Part shown: one piece after another, positions 12,621 to 20,160 of the stretch
Position numbering within the stretch: the first letter of the stretch is position 1
How the letters are laid out: each line of letters begins with the position of its first letter
Translations under genes and position numbers: made by a program
The notes under the pieces: model-generated
The model's database searches: none
What the model saw: the letters and a program-made list of their open reading frames with translations, nothing else
What the model was told of the DNA's origin: nothing
Source: a virus
Virus record (IMG/VR): IMGVR_UViG_3300032829_000016
Span: 1-45,514 of that record
Reading direction: 5' to 3' (one strand)
DNA: 45,514 bases

Positions 12621-14366
12621 ATGGTGTTTTTAGACATCGCGCTACGCAACGCCGCCCGCGGCTTCCGGGTCCACCCGCTAATACCCAAAGACAAGCGGCC
12701 ATTACTGAAGGATTGGCCGGCGTTGGCAACGTCCGACCGGGTGCAAATCGAAACGTGGGCGGCACAATACCCCGAAGCTAACGCGGGTGCGGCGGCCGAT
12801 GACCAATTCTGCATGCTGGAATCAGACGATTTGCCGGCGCTGGTGTCCAAGCTGACGGATGCTAGCGTGTTGGACTTTGTTTACACCGTCCAGGCCCGCC
12901 CCAACCGCCCACACTTCTATTTCAGACAGACGGACGCCACCCGCGCGTTGGGCAATTGCGACCTGCCCGGCGTGTTCGAGTTCAAACAGCATAACCGCTA
13001 TGTAGTGGCCGAAGGGTCTATTAGCCCGTATGGGCCGCGGTACGAGCTGGTGTGTGACGGGCCCATTATCCCAATGCCCGACAGCTTGGCCGCGGACCTA
13101 AAGCGGCTGTATGGCGAGCGCCGGCGCAACGACGCGCAGACCGCGGGCGAGCCTATCGGCTACGGCGGCCGGCATGACTTCCTTACCAGCGTGGCGGGGA
13201 AACTGCGCAATTCGGGCCTGGACGCTGACGCCATTCATGCGGCGCTTATACCGATCAATGAAGCGCGATGTGCGCCACCATTGCCCGAAGCCGACATAGA
13301 GCACATAGCGCAATCGGTGGCGCGCTACGAGCTGCCGAAGCCCGCGCCCGAGGTAACCGTAGGTGAGCCGACCGCACCGGAAGCGCCGCGCGATTGGCGC
13401 ACCCTATTCCACACCAAAGAGGAAACGATTAACGCGCCACCGCTTACCTTCCTGATAGACAACTTCCTGCAAACCGAGGGTGTGACCGCCATAGCGGCAC
13501 CAGTGCGCGAGCGGAAAACGCTGATTTCGCTAAACATGGCGAAGGCGCTGCTAACCGGCGAACCGCTATTCGGACACTTTAAGGTGACCCAGAAGCCGGA
13601 ACGCGTGTTGTATCTGGTGCCCGAGATGGCCCTTGGCCCTTTCTCAGACCGGCTAAAGCGCCTGGGGTTGTTGGATTACGTGGGCAATACGCTGTTTTAC
13701 CGCACCATGACCGCGGAAGGCCGGCTGCGCTTGACTGACGCCAATCTAGCGCCCGCGCTGCCGGGTTCGGTGGTCTTTCTTGATACCGCGGTGCGCTTCA
13801 TGGACGGTGACGAAAAGGATAGCAGCGACGTGCGCATATTCGCGGAACAGGTCTTCAGTCTGTTGCGCGCCGGCGCGTTGGCGGTGGTGTTGCTGCACCA
13901 TAGCCTTAAAGCTGCGTCCAAAGCCGATACTTTCGAGCTGGAAGACGCCTTGCGCGGGTCGGGCGATATTGGCGCGTTTCTTAGCGCGTGCTGGGGCACC
14001 CGGCTACAGGATCCGGCGCACCCGTACCAATCCAGGTCTTATATTGACAACCTGAAACAACGCGATTTCGAGTGTACGCCCTTTGAAGTGACGTGCAACG
14101 AAGACGGGGTGTTGACGTACTGCAACGATGTGGCTACGCCTACGCTGGCATCACGGACCCAATACAAGGGCAACCGTGACGGTAAGGATGAACAGGCGGC
14201 GGCCATCGTGGCGGCGCACCCGGATCTATCCGTGCGGGCGTTGGCGGCGGTGCTGAAAGATAACGGCGTGCCGCGTAGCCCGGCATGGGTGACACGGACG
14301 CGAGCAAAACCTAAGTACGACGCGCAGCAAGAAACGCCCACAAAGGGGCCCGTTTCACGGGAGTAA
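12621..14366 (+). CDS. Bifunctional primase-polymerase / RecA-like ATPase
   Basis: This 581-aa protein has an N-terminal Prim-Pol (archaeo-eukaryotic primase-like) domain to about residue 165: KRPLLKDWPALAT, the WAAQYPEAN segment, acidic ESDD (67-70) and HFYF with H98. A middle helical linker (about 180-235) and a RecA/RepA-like ATPase (about 275-480) follow, with Walker B VVFLDT (384-389) and LLHHS. The Walker A site reads AAPVRERKT (292-300), keeping Lys-Thr but lacking the usual glycines. It likely primes and unwinds at the phage origin, perhaps in the structured region just downstream. The start at ATG 12621 lies two bases after the microgene stop. Confidence 0.85.
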   Translation: MVFLDIALRNAARGFRVHPLIPKDKRPLLKDWPALATSDRVQIETWAAQYPEANAGAAADDQFCMLESDDLPALVSKLTDASVLDFVYTVQARPNRPHFYFRQTDATRALGNCDLPGVFEFKQHNRYVVAEGSISPYGPRYELVCDGPIIPMPDSLAADLKRLYGERRRNDAQTAGEPIGYGGRHDFLTSVAGKLRNSGLDADAIHAALIPINEARCAPPLPEADIEHIAQSVARYELPKPAPEVTVGEPTAPEAPRDWRTLFHTKEETINAPPLTFLIDNFLQTEGVTAIAAPVRERKTLISLNMAKALLTGEPLFGHFKVTQKPERVLYLVPEMALGPFSDRLKRLGLLDYVGNTLFYRTMTAEGRLRLTDANLAPALPGSVVFLDTAVRFMDGDEKDSSDVRIFAEQVFSLLRAGALAVVLLHHSLKAASKADTFELEDALRGSGDIGAFLSACWGTRLQDPAHPYQSRSYIDNLKQRDFECTPFEVTCNEDGVLTYCNDVATPTLASRTQYKGNRDGKDEQAAAIVAAHPDLSVRALAAVLKDNGVPRSPAWVTRTRAKPKYDAQQETPTKGPVSRE

Positions 14367-14667
14367 TTGTTTTGGCAAAAAGCCCACATTTAGAAATTCC
14401 CATTTTCCACTTTTGTGGGAATGGGATTCTAAGGGTACGTGTTTCACTGTTTCATGTCTTATACCGTGAAACACTTCTGACCGTCGGTTACGTTGGCTGG
14501 ATTTACCACTTTTGGCCTTTAAACGGGGGTGATTTCCCACTTGCGCTTTTCGCCCATGTTTGGAAATCGCCACTTTTGGCCCTAAACTGCACTTGGCTGC
14601 GTAATACACGCACAAGGGGGTTAAGTGCTTACGTTAGTTACATATAGACCGCCGACCGCCACAACGG
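14367..14667. other. Structured non-coding region; candidate replication origin
   Basis: About 300 bases without a convincing gene, AT-richer than the flanks. It contains CCACTTTTGGCC at 14506-14517 and 14570-14581 with similar TAAAC-type continuations, a third CCACTTTTG at 14407-14415, and three dyads: ATTCCCA/TGGGAAT (14396-14402, 14416-14422), GTGTTTCAC/GTGAAACAC (14439-14447, 14466-14474) and GATTTCC/GGAAATC (14531-14537, 14562-14568). Repeated words and dyads next to a primase/ATPase gene are typical of iteron-type origins. An operator or lysogeny control region is the alternative. Confidence 0.45.
14439..14474. repeat. 9-bp perfect inverted repeat
   Basis: GTGTTTCAC (14439-14447) and GTGAAACAC (14466-14474) are exact reverse complements around an 18-base spacer in the non-coding region after the primase-polymerase. 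No T-run follows, so protein binding or an origin hairpin is likelier than termination. Confidence 0.65.
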
Positions 14668-14892
14668 ATGAAGAAAAGCGCACGAAGCCGTGCAGCGAAG
14701 CTAAGAGAGGCGCGAAAGTCACCCAAGTATTGGGAACAACGACTGACGCAGGCAGGGTGCTCTATGGAACGCGGCCGTGCAGATTGGCTATCATATGGGC
14801 ACACCGTAAACGAACTGGATTACGACGGCGTAAAGACGTACACCACATCAGAACGGGTAAGGGAGAATTTAGAGTGGCCTGTCAGTCTATGA
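14668..14892 (+). CDS. Small phage protein, paralogue of the 15761 gene
   Basis: This 74-aa protein has a basic N-terminus (KKSARSRAAKLREARKS) followed by YWEQRLTQAGCSMERGRADWLSYGH. That segment aligns with EEWERRLERHGLGMYAGLRDWLIYVG in the 15761 gene, so the two are paralogues. The motif resembles short conserved phage/plasmid proteins of unknown role. The frame ends in an ATGA overlap with the next gene, supporting it over the longer overlapping frame from 14625. No strong ribosome-binding site is visible. Confidence 0.6.
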   Translation: MKKSARSRAAKLREARKSPKYWEQRLTQAGCSMERGRADWLSYGHTVNELDYDGVKTYTTSERVRENLEWPVSL

Positions 14893-15116
14893 CCGCACAC
14901 AAGCATTGCCCGCGCTGCGGGTGGTGCCCTACGTCGGGCACGATGCACCGTTGCCCTAGTCCAGTTCGCCCCGACATCTTGGCTTCGTATCTTGAACACA
15001 CGTTACGCCCGGCTGTTCCGTCCAGTGCGAAAGTTCACATCCAGGGGTTGGACGGAGATCACCGCCCGCACCCGAATTACACAAAATCGCGCTATCGCGC
15101 GGTGACCGAGGATTAA
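14889..15116 (+). CDS. Small zinc-ribbon-like protein
   Basis: This 75-aa protein begins CPRCGWCPTSGTMHRC, giving Cys at 7, 10, 13 and 22, a compact metal-binding knuckle, followed by a proline-rich C-terminus. ATG 14889 forms an ATGA overlap with the preceding gene, so I prefer it to the in-frame ATG at 14625. Function is unknown. Its stop is directly followed by the next gene. Confidence 0.6.
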   Translation: MTAHKHCPRCGWCPTSGTMHRCPSPVRPDILASYLEHTLRPAVPSSAKVHIQGLDGDHRPHPNYTKSRYRAVTED

Positions 15117-15341
15117 ATGCGTAACTTCTGGTATAAGGCGCTAAGTGAACCGGGCGAGCAGGGCACGCCCAGCATTGCCCGTGTTGTGTTCCTACTCTTT
15201 GCGCTAGCCTCTATCGGCTGGATTACATTCACCGTGGTTATTAACCACATAATTCCACAGCTTTGGGAAATCGGCGCGTTTGTCTGCCTGCCTTATACGG
15301 CCAACAAAGCTGCGGCGACTATCAGCGATTTCAAGAGGTAG
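15117..15341 (+). CDS. Two-transmembrane protein, candidate holin
   Basis: This 74-aa protein has two hydrophobic segments (RVVFLLFALASIGWITFTVVI, visible as residues about 22-42, and IGAFVCLPYTANKAA, about 51-65) and a short charged C-terminus. It starts right after the preceding TAA and lies three bases before the endolysin gene. Two membrane helices next to an endolysin fits a class II holin that would open the inner membrane. The family is not recognised, so the role rests on topology and context. Confidence 0.65.
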   Translation: MRNFWYKALSEPGEQGTPSIARVVFLLFALASIGWITFTVVINHIIPQLWEIGAFVCLPYTANKAAATISDFKR

Positions 15342-15344
15342 CCG

Positions 15345-15764
15345 ATGCAGTATGACGAAAATGACGTGCAATCGCTCGCCACATGCGCATACAAGGAAGC
15401 GCGGGGCGAAGGTGTAGCGGGCATGGATGCGGTTATGGCCGTGTGCATCAATCGTGTGGGTGCGCCTGGGTTTGCCAAGACGCTGCACGACGTTATCTAT
15501 GGCAAAAACCAATTCACCAGCATGAGCGTACCCACAGACCCCGAGTTTCATATGTACATAGACCAAACCGAACCGTTATTCGTCATTGCGTTGCGTGGGG
15601 CGCGCGATCTACTCGCGGGTGTGCTGAAGGATCCAACGAACGGGGCGCGCTGGTATGCCAACCTAAAGAACGTCACTAGCGGTTGGTTCTGGACGCATAT
15701 TGTAGGCGACCCCAAGCAACACCCGATTACGGCGCGGATTGGACGCCATACCTTTTTCGCATGA
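15345..15764 (+). CDS. SleB-type cell wall hydrolase (endolysin)
   Basis: This 139-aa protein has the hallmark of the SleB/Hydrolase_2 family: YKEARGEG near residues 16-23 (catalytic Glu18 expected), INRV, KTLHDVIYGKNQF and a C-terminal HTFF. These enzymes cleave the glycan strands of peptidoglycan. It has no signal peptide, so export would need the upstream two-TM holin candidate. The length is that of a single catalytic domain without a cell-wall binding domain. Confidence 0.85.
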   Translation: MQYDENDVQSLATCAYKEARGEGVAGMDAVMAVCINRVGAPGFAKTLHDVIYGKNQFTSMSVPTDPEFHMYIDQTEPLFVIALRGARDLLAGVLKDPTNGARWYANLKNVTSGWFWTHIVGDPKQHPITARIGRHTFFA

Positions 15765-15940
15765 GTCGAAAAGAGCGCATGTTAGCCGAAGAATGGGAAC
15801 GGCGGCTAGAACGCCACGGGTTAGGCATGTACGCGGGCCTTCGGGATTGGCTGATTTACGTTGGTTTGCTAGGCATTGACTCCGACATAGATTTAGCCCG
15901 TTCGGCCGAATGCTTAGACGCAGTGAGGTACCGCGTATGA
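15761..15940 (+). CDS. Small phage protein, paralogue of the 14668 gene
   Basis: This 59-aa protein contains EEWERRLERHGLGMYAGLRDWLIYVG (in parts), matching the corresponding segment of the 14668 protein, and an acidic C-terminus. ATG 15761 overlaps the endolysin stop (ATGA), and its own stop overlaps the next ATG. The function is unknown; the pair flanks the holin/endolysin genes. Confidence 0.6.
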   Translation: MSRKERMLAEEWERRLERHGLGMYAGLRDWLIYVGLLGIDSDIDLARSAECLDAVRYRV

Positions 15941-16236
15941 CACCGACCTGGGCGGCAACGGGCATTATCGCGCTATGTGCTGGGCTGTTCATCGCGTTCC
16001 TGATATTCGCTTACCGTTGGATGGACGCGGTTAAGGACAATCACCTAGCGCACATCCAGGCCGCGGGCGAGAAAACCGCGGAGCACACGTTAGAGCTGTG
16101 GATGGGTATGCGCGCCCACGATGAACACGAAGGCACGCACCATAAGGAAGTCATGGACGCCATGAAGCGCGATGAAGACGCGCGCCGGCGAGAATTTGAC
16201 GAACTGAAGACCTTGATACGCACACATGGGCTTTAG
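15937..16236 (+). CDS. Membrane-anchored coiled-coil protein of the lysis cluster
   Basis: This 99-aa protein has an N-terminal membrane helix (IIALCAGLFIAFLIFAY, about residues 9-25) and a charged helix rich in His, Glu and Arg (about 40-95). The N-in, periplasmic coiled-coil layout and its place just after the endolysin suggest an inner-membrane spanin, which would help disrupt the outer membrane. No separate outer-membrane lipoprotein partner was identified. ATG 15937 is in an ATGA overlap. Confidence 0.6.
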   Translation: MTPTWAATGIIALCAGLFIAFLIFAYRWMDAVKDNHLAHIQAAGEKTAEHTLELWMGMRAHDEHEGTHHKEVMDAMKRDEDARRREFDELKTLIRTHGL

Positions 16237-16873
16237 ACCACAGAAGTTATGCGCGGCGTGCATCCGTCCAGCAATGGACGGTTCGCGCTATTGTACGCAG
16301 CACCAGGGCCTAGCCCAACAGCGTGAAGCCGAATACAGGGACAATGCACTGCGCAAGTTATACCGCACGCGTAGGTGGCGACTAACTAGGGCGCAAGTGT
16401 TGCATGATGACCCGATATGTGCTCACGTCGAAGGCGGTAGACGCTGCCCTTGGTTGGCGACTAACGTACATCACGTCATCAGGGCCGAAATCTGGGTTGC
16501 GCGCGGTGGTGATTTCTTCGATCCAGCCAACCTGCAGGGCCTATGCCACGCACACCACAGCGCCGAAACAGCGCGCGAGGTAGGATTTGCGGGGCACAAT
16601 AAACGGCTCGCCAAAAAGCACCCACGCCACAGTGCCACTTCTAGGCAACGACGCGCTATAAGTCAACACAACGCAATTGCGGGGCATTTTAACGCATTGT
16701 TCGCGTCGATTAAGGGTGCAGCAAGAGCGATCAATCATATCGCGCAGCACCACCACGGTAAGGTACTGGAAACAAAGGGCATACAAGGGGTATGGGGGTC
16801 CGTTTTAAATTTTCGACCCCGCCAAAGCCCGACGGGAAGCCTTTTACACGCGCATGATGTAAAATTTACATAG
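16226..16873 (+). CDS. HNH endonuclease
   Basis: This 215-aa protein has an N-terminal Cys/His knuckle (LCAACIRP ... YCTQH). Its HNH core runs from about residue 65 to 115: C65 and C74, NVHHVI with H82/H83, the ANLQGLC segment with N102 and C107, and CHAHH. HNH proteins near HK97-type terminases assist DNA cleavage in cos-type packaging, and this one precedes the terminase genes by about 0.8 kb. The basic, His-rich C-terminal third (about 125-215) is an extension of unknown role. The 3' end carries one arm of the regulatory dyads described at 16857. Confidence 0.85.
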   Translation: MGFRPQKLCAACIRPAMDGSRYCTQHQGLAQQREAEYRDNALRKLYRTRRWRLTRAQVLHDDPICAHVEGGRRCPWLATNVHHVIRAEIWVARGGDFFDPANLQGLCHAHHSAETAREVGFAGHNKRLAKKHPRHSATSRQRRAISQHNAIAGHFNALFASIKGAARAINHIAQHHHGKVLETKGIQGVWGSVLNFRPRQSPTGSLLHAHDVKFT

Positions 16874-16917
16874 TGAGAAACGCAACAGTGTGTCAAATTT
16901 GACACGGTAAAAATTAC
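16857..16917. promoter_or_regulatory. Dyad-rich operator region upstream of the radical SAM gene
   Basis: Three elements lie in 61 bases. ATGTAAA-a-TTTACAT is at 16857-16871, a perfect 16-bp palindrome GTGTCAAATTTGACAC is at 16890-16905, and a partial copy of the first dyad, GTAAAAATTACAT, is at 16907-16919, running into the ATG. This density and symmetry is typical of binding sites for dimeric repressors. TTGACA occurs within the palindrome, but no matching -10 was found. The ribosome-binding site of the gene would be masked by bound protein. Confidence 0.65.
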
Positions 16918-17418
16918 ATGGTCGACACCGTACGCGTCTTAGTATCGTGGCAGTGCAACATGAAGTGCCCGTATTGTTGCAACGACACACTGCCTGAAGT
17001 GCGCGCCGGCATACGCCCCGCGCGGCTGGAAGACCTAGACGCAGCTCGGTACAAGGTGGTGTGCATATCAGGTGGTGAGCCCCTAATGTTCATGTCCAAG
17101 GTGCGCGACGCGTGCCGTTGGGCCGCGGGCCGCTACATCGTACTGTACACCAACGGGCTTTTGCTGACGCCCGAAACCGCAGTGATGCTGGTGTCTTGGG
17201 GTGTGCGGGCGATCAACGTGGGTCTGCACAATCCCACCACTTTCGGGCCGCTTATCGCCCGCGCCCGCGCCGCGTTTGCGGGTCTGCCCGTGTCGGTTCG
17301 ATTTCACGTTGAAAACACGCACACATATTTAGCGGGCGCATACCCAGGTTTGGCTTTCCGTTTCTGGCAGCGCGACGACTGCGCCCGGGCCAATGAAGAC
17401 CGCGTGATACTGCAATGA
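16918..17418 (+). CDS. Small radical SAM protein
   Basis: This 166-aa protein has the radical SAM signature CNMKCPYC (C13, C17, C20), which binds a 4Fe-4S cluster. A SAM-binding SGGEP motif (51-55) follows, with beta/alpha units after it (IVLYTNGL, GVRAINVGL). It is short for the superfamily, about half a full barrel plus, and lacks an obvious auxiliary-cluster domain. The reaction is unknown; base modification, an activase-like role or a defence-related nucleotide chemistry are all possible. Phages use radical SAM enzymes for such purposes, but no partner such as an NrdD or queuosine gene was seen. It is preceded by a striking operator region and coupled by ATGA to a LigA-like gene. Confidence 0.85.
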   Translation: MVDTVRVLVSWQCNMKCPYCCNDTLPEVRAGIRPARLEDLDAARYKVVCISGGEPLMFMSKVRDACRWAAGRYIVLYTNGLLLTPETAVMLVSWGVRAINVGLHNPTTFGPLIARARAAFAGLPVSVRFHVENTHTYLAGAYPGLAFRFWQRDDCARANEDRVILQ

Positions 17419-17714
17419 CTATAGAGGAAAAGGCGATTGTTAAGGAAATCACGAAGTATAGGGCGATCTGCCTTATTCACCGCTATTTGTACTACGTCAA
17501 GGCGGCCACATTGGTGACTGATTACCAGTACGACATGATGGAACGCAAACTTAAGGGGCTAATCGAGTCACATCCGATTTTGGCGCTGAAAGCGGATTAC
17601 AGCGCGCATTGCCCCACGCAGTGCCCAGGGTCCAGCAACCTAGAGGATTACCCGCGGCGATTGGAACAGTTAGCCGAAAGCCTTTTGGAGTATCACAACC
17701 GAGGGGGCCGATAA
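17415..17714 (+). CDS. Stand-alone LigA Ia-domain-like protein
   Basis: This 99-aa protein resembles the N-terminal Ia (NMN-binding) domain of NAD-dependent DNA ligase. HRYLYYV aligns with the H/Y-rich segment, and TDYQYD with the DAEYD segment (D36, Y39, D40). The family's SPTQ appears as CPTQ (67-70). The adenylation, OB, zinc and BRCT domains are absent, so it cannot be a ligase by itself. It may bind NMN/NAD or partner with a host enzyme. I know of similar phage genes annotated as LigA-related. It is coupled by ATGA to the radical SAM gene and by TAATG to the terminase small subunit. Confidence 0.75.
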   Translation: MTIEEKAIVKEITKYRAICLIHRYLYYVKAATLVTDYQYDMMERKLKGLIESHPILALKADYSAHCPTQCPGSSNLEDYPRRLEQLAESLLEYHNRGGR

Positions 17715-18085
17715 TGGCGGCACGGCTAACCATCGAAGAGAAACAAGCGCGCGGCACGCATCAGGCGTGCTTAGACCGCATCCGGCCGCTGCCTGAAATC
17801 CAGAAGGAAATAGAGGAAGCGCGGCAATCGCTGGAAGACGCGCAGTATAACTTACGCGAAGCCGGCAAGGCCATACGTGCCGAAGGTGTTTTGATAGACG
17901 TTATCACCCGCAATAATGGCGGGCAGGAAGTCCGCACGAAGAAACTTAACCCCGCCTGCAAACTGCAGAAAGAAATGCTAACCACAATCAAATCAATTAA
18001 ACGGGCGTTGGTGCTGTTGCGCGACGAAGAGAAAGCGGCGCTGAAAGCAGAGAGGCCCGAAACGAACGATTTCGAGGGACTGTGA
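17714..18085 (+). CDS. terS: Terminase small subunit (P27-like)
   Basis: This 123-aa protein has a helical, charged body. The segment NNGGQEVRTKKLNPACKLQKEM followed by TIKSIKRALVLL (visible in pieces) is typical of the P27-type small terminase, which recognises the packaging site and recruits the large subunit. It begins by TAATG coupling to the preceding gene and is separated from the large subunit only by a 76-aa gene. The N-terminal DNA-binding part is short. Confidence 0.7.
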   Translation: MAARLTIEEKQARGTHQACLDRIRPLPEIQKEIEEARQSLEDAQYNLREAGKAIRAEGVLIDVITRNNGGQEVRTKKLNPACKLQKEMLTTIKSIKRALVLLRDEEKAALKAERPETNDFEGL

Positions 18086-18315
18086 TGGAAAGCCCGATGA
18101 AGCACGCCTGTTATCACGATGTGCCTTGCTTGGATGCGATGTTTCCGCGGATCACCGCGGGGCCAATACAGATACGCTGCAATGAACCGGGCTGCCGCTG
18201 GGAAGCCATGTATGTGCTGCCCGAAGAAATGTTTAAGTATTTCGTTGGCGTGCTGGTACACATGCGTGAAGTTCACGGCGTGCGCCTGTGTAACATGACT
18301 TCCGAAAATCTGTGA
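18085..18315 (+). CDS. Small Cys/His protein between the terminase subunits
   Basis: This 76-aa protein has a Cys/His distribution like a zinc finger (CYHDVPC, CNEPGC, then H-x5-H in VHMREVH). ATG 18085 overlaps the terS stop (TGATG); a GTG three bases earlier is also possible. It is encoded between the small and large terminase genes and overlaps the latter start (GTGA), so a packaging accessory role is plausible but unproven. Confidence 0.6.
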   Translation: MESPMKHACYHDVPCLDAMFPRITAGPIQIRCNEPGCRWEAMYVLPEEMFKYFVGVLVHMREVHGVRLCNMTSENL

Positions 18316-20111
18316 GGCCATACGCCCAGATAGCGGCCGACTACTGCGCCGACGTTCTGGCCGGGCGGATACTCGCGTGTAAGTGGGTGCGCCTTGCGTG
18401 CGAGCGCCAACAGCGCGACTTGACGCGGGCCGCGGATCCGGCATTCCCGTACACGTATGACGAAGCCAAAGGCGCGCGGGTCTGCCTCTTCATTGAAAAG
18501 CTGCCGCATATCAAGGGCCCATTGTCGGGCCAAACCATTGTCTTAGAACCGTGGCAACTGTTCATCTTATGCACCGCGTTCGGCTGGGTCCGCAAGGATA
18601 CCGGCAAGCGGCGTTTTCGCCGCGTCTACATCGAAGTGCCCCGCGGTAACGGTAAGTCTGCACTATCGTCCGGCGTGGCGCTTTATATGCTCGCCGCGGA
18701 CGGCGAAGGCGGCCCCGAAGTTTACAGCGCAGCGCGCGTAAAGGAACAGGCGCGCATCGTGTTTGACGTAGCTAAAAAGATGCTGCGCACCGGGCCCGGC
18801 ATCAAATTGCGCCAACACTTCGGCATTCAGGTGTTAGAGCATTCGATTATTCACCCGGCGTCTAACGGCATCTTTACCGCGGTGTCATCCGACGCCCAGG
18901 CGCTAGACGGTGGCAATGTGCATTATGGTTGCCTGGACGAATTACACGCGCACCCCACCAGCGAAGTGTACGACGTATTCGACACGGCCACGGGCAAGCG
19001 CGACCAATCCATGTTGTGGGCCATCACCACGGCCGGCGTGGACCTTACGGGTATTTGTTACTCCACGCGCGATTACATCCTGAAGGTACTTGAAGGCGTC
19101 TTTGAAGACGAACGGTGGTTCGGCGTGGTCTACACGATTGACGAAGGTGACCCGAACGCGGACCCGCCGATACCGGGCGACGATTGGGCGGACCCGGCGA
19201 CGTGGAAGAAAGCCAACCCGAATTATGGCGTATCGGTCTTCCCCGATGACTTGGAAATGAAAGCTAAGAAGGCGCTGCAGCAAGTGAGCGCGCAGACTAA
19301 CTTTCGCACCAAACACTTAGACATCTGGCAGGGCACCGGGTCCAACTGGATGGACATGCGGCGCTTCGCGCGTTGCGCCGACCGCGGGCTAAATGAAGCC
19401 GACTTTGCGGGTAAGCAGTGCGTCATCGGGCTAGACTTGGCTGCAAAGATTGACTTACTTTCGGGCGTGCGTGTCTTCTGGGAAGACATAGACGGCAAGC
19501 GCCATTACTACGCGTTTTGGTCGCACTGGATGCCCGAGTTACGCATAGCCGCAACCGAAGTGGTGGCGTTGCGGCAGTGGGCGGGCGAAGGGCTGATACA
19601 AGAGTGTCCAGGCGAAAGCAACGACTTTAATAAAGTAAAAGATTGGATCCGCGATGCGTGCCGCGCATACGACGTGCTTACGGTGGGGCATGACCCCTGG
19701 GGCGCGCTCGAAATGGAAAACGATTTAATCAATGAAGGCATTCCCATGCTGGCGATACAGCAAATCACTAAGAACTTTTCGCCGGCAATGAAGGAACTTG
19801 AAAGCGCCGTTTATGATGGGCGCTTTCATTTCAACGGCGACCCGGTAACCGCGTGGGCCGTGTCGAACGTAATAGTTAAGCCTGATGCCAATGACAACAT
19901 TTTCCCGCGCAAGGCGAAGGACGTTAACAAGATAGACCCCGCGGTGGCGCTGTTCAACGCGATTATTCGCGTGATGACTGTAGAAACCAGCTCGGGCGGC
20001 GTGGACGTTTTTGGATCCTGTGTGAAGTGCGGGGCGGTATGCGCCGGAAAGCTGAAAGACGGGGCGCTTGAATTTATTTGTTCGGATTGCAAAAAAGTGC
20101 TTGACAAGTGA
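18312..20111 (+). CDS. terL: Terminase large subunit (HK97 type) with C-terminal zinc ribbon
   Basis: This 599-aa packaging motor has Walker A VPRGNGKS (109-116), Walker B YGCLDE (205-210) and a nuclease domain starting at IGLDLAAK with GHDPWGA further on, fitting the HK97/Terminase_1 family. The start is GTG 18312, overlapping the previous stop. The last 30 residues form an extra zinc ribbon: C570, C573, C577, C590 and C593. Such a tail is unusual for the family and may contact DNA or portal. With the nearby HNH nuclease, cos-type packaging is likely. Confidence 0.95.
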   Translation: MRPYAQIAADYCADVLAGRILACKWVRLACERQQRDLTRAADPAFPYTYDEAKGARVCLFIEKLPHIKGPLSGQTIVLEPWQLFILCTAFGWVRKDTGKRRFRRVYIEVPRGNGKSALSSGVALYMLAADGEGGPEVYSAARVKEQARIVFDVAKKMLRTGPGIKLRQHFGIQVLEHSIIHPASNGIFTAVSSDAQALDGGNVHYGCLDELHAHPTSEVYDVFDTATGKRDQSMLWAITTAGVDLTGICYSTRDYILKVLEGVFEDERWFGVVYTIDEGDPNADPPIPGDDWADPATWKKANPNYGVSVFPDDLEMKAKKALQQVSAQTNFRTKHLDIWQGTGSNWMDMRRFARCADRGLNEADFAGKQCVIGLDLAAKIDLLSGVRVFWEDIDGKRHYYAFWSHWMPELRIAATEVVALRQWAGEGLIQECPGESNDFNKVKDWIRDACRAYDVLTVGHDPWGALEMENDLINEGIPMLAIQQITKNFSPAMKELESAVYDGRFHFNGDPVTAWAVSNVIVKPDANDNIFPRKAKDVNKIDPAVALFNAIIRVMTVETSSGGVDVFGSCVKCGAVCAGKLKDGALEFICSDCKKVLDK

Positions 20112-20160
20112 TTTTCATAAGAGTACCTTGCAAAATGACGATGCTAAGCGAACAGCAAAA

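Noticed and set aside
14625-14888. N-terminal extension of the 14889 gene from ATG 14625
   Set aside because: It overlaps the 14668-14892 gene in another frame. That gene has a paralogue in the window, and ATG 14889 gives an ATGA coupling.
20101-20129. Portal promoter (TTGACA at 20101)
   Set aside because: It overlaps the terL stop and has no acceptable -10 at 16-18 bp; kept only as one of the recurrent TTGACAA words.
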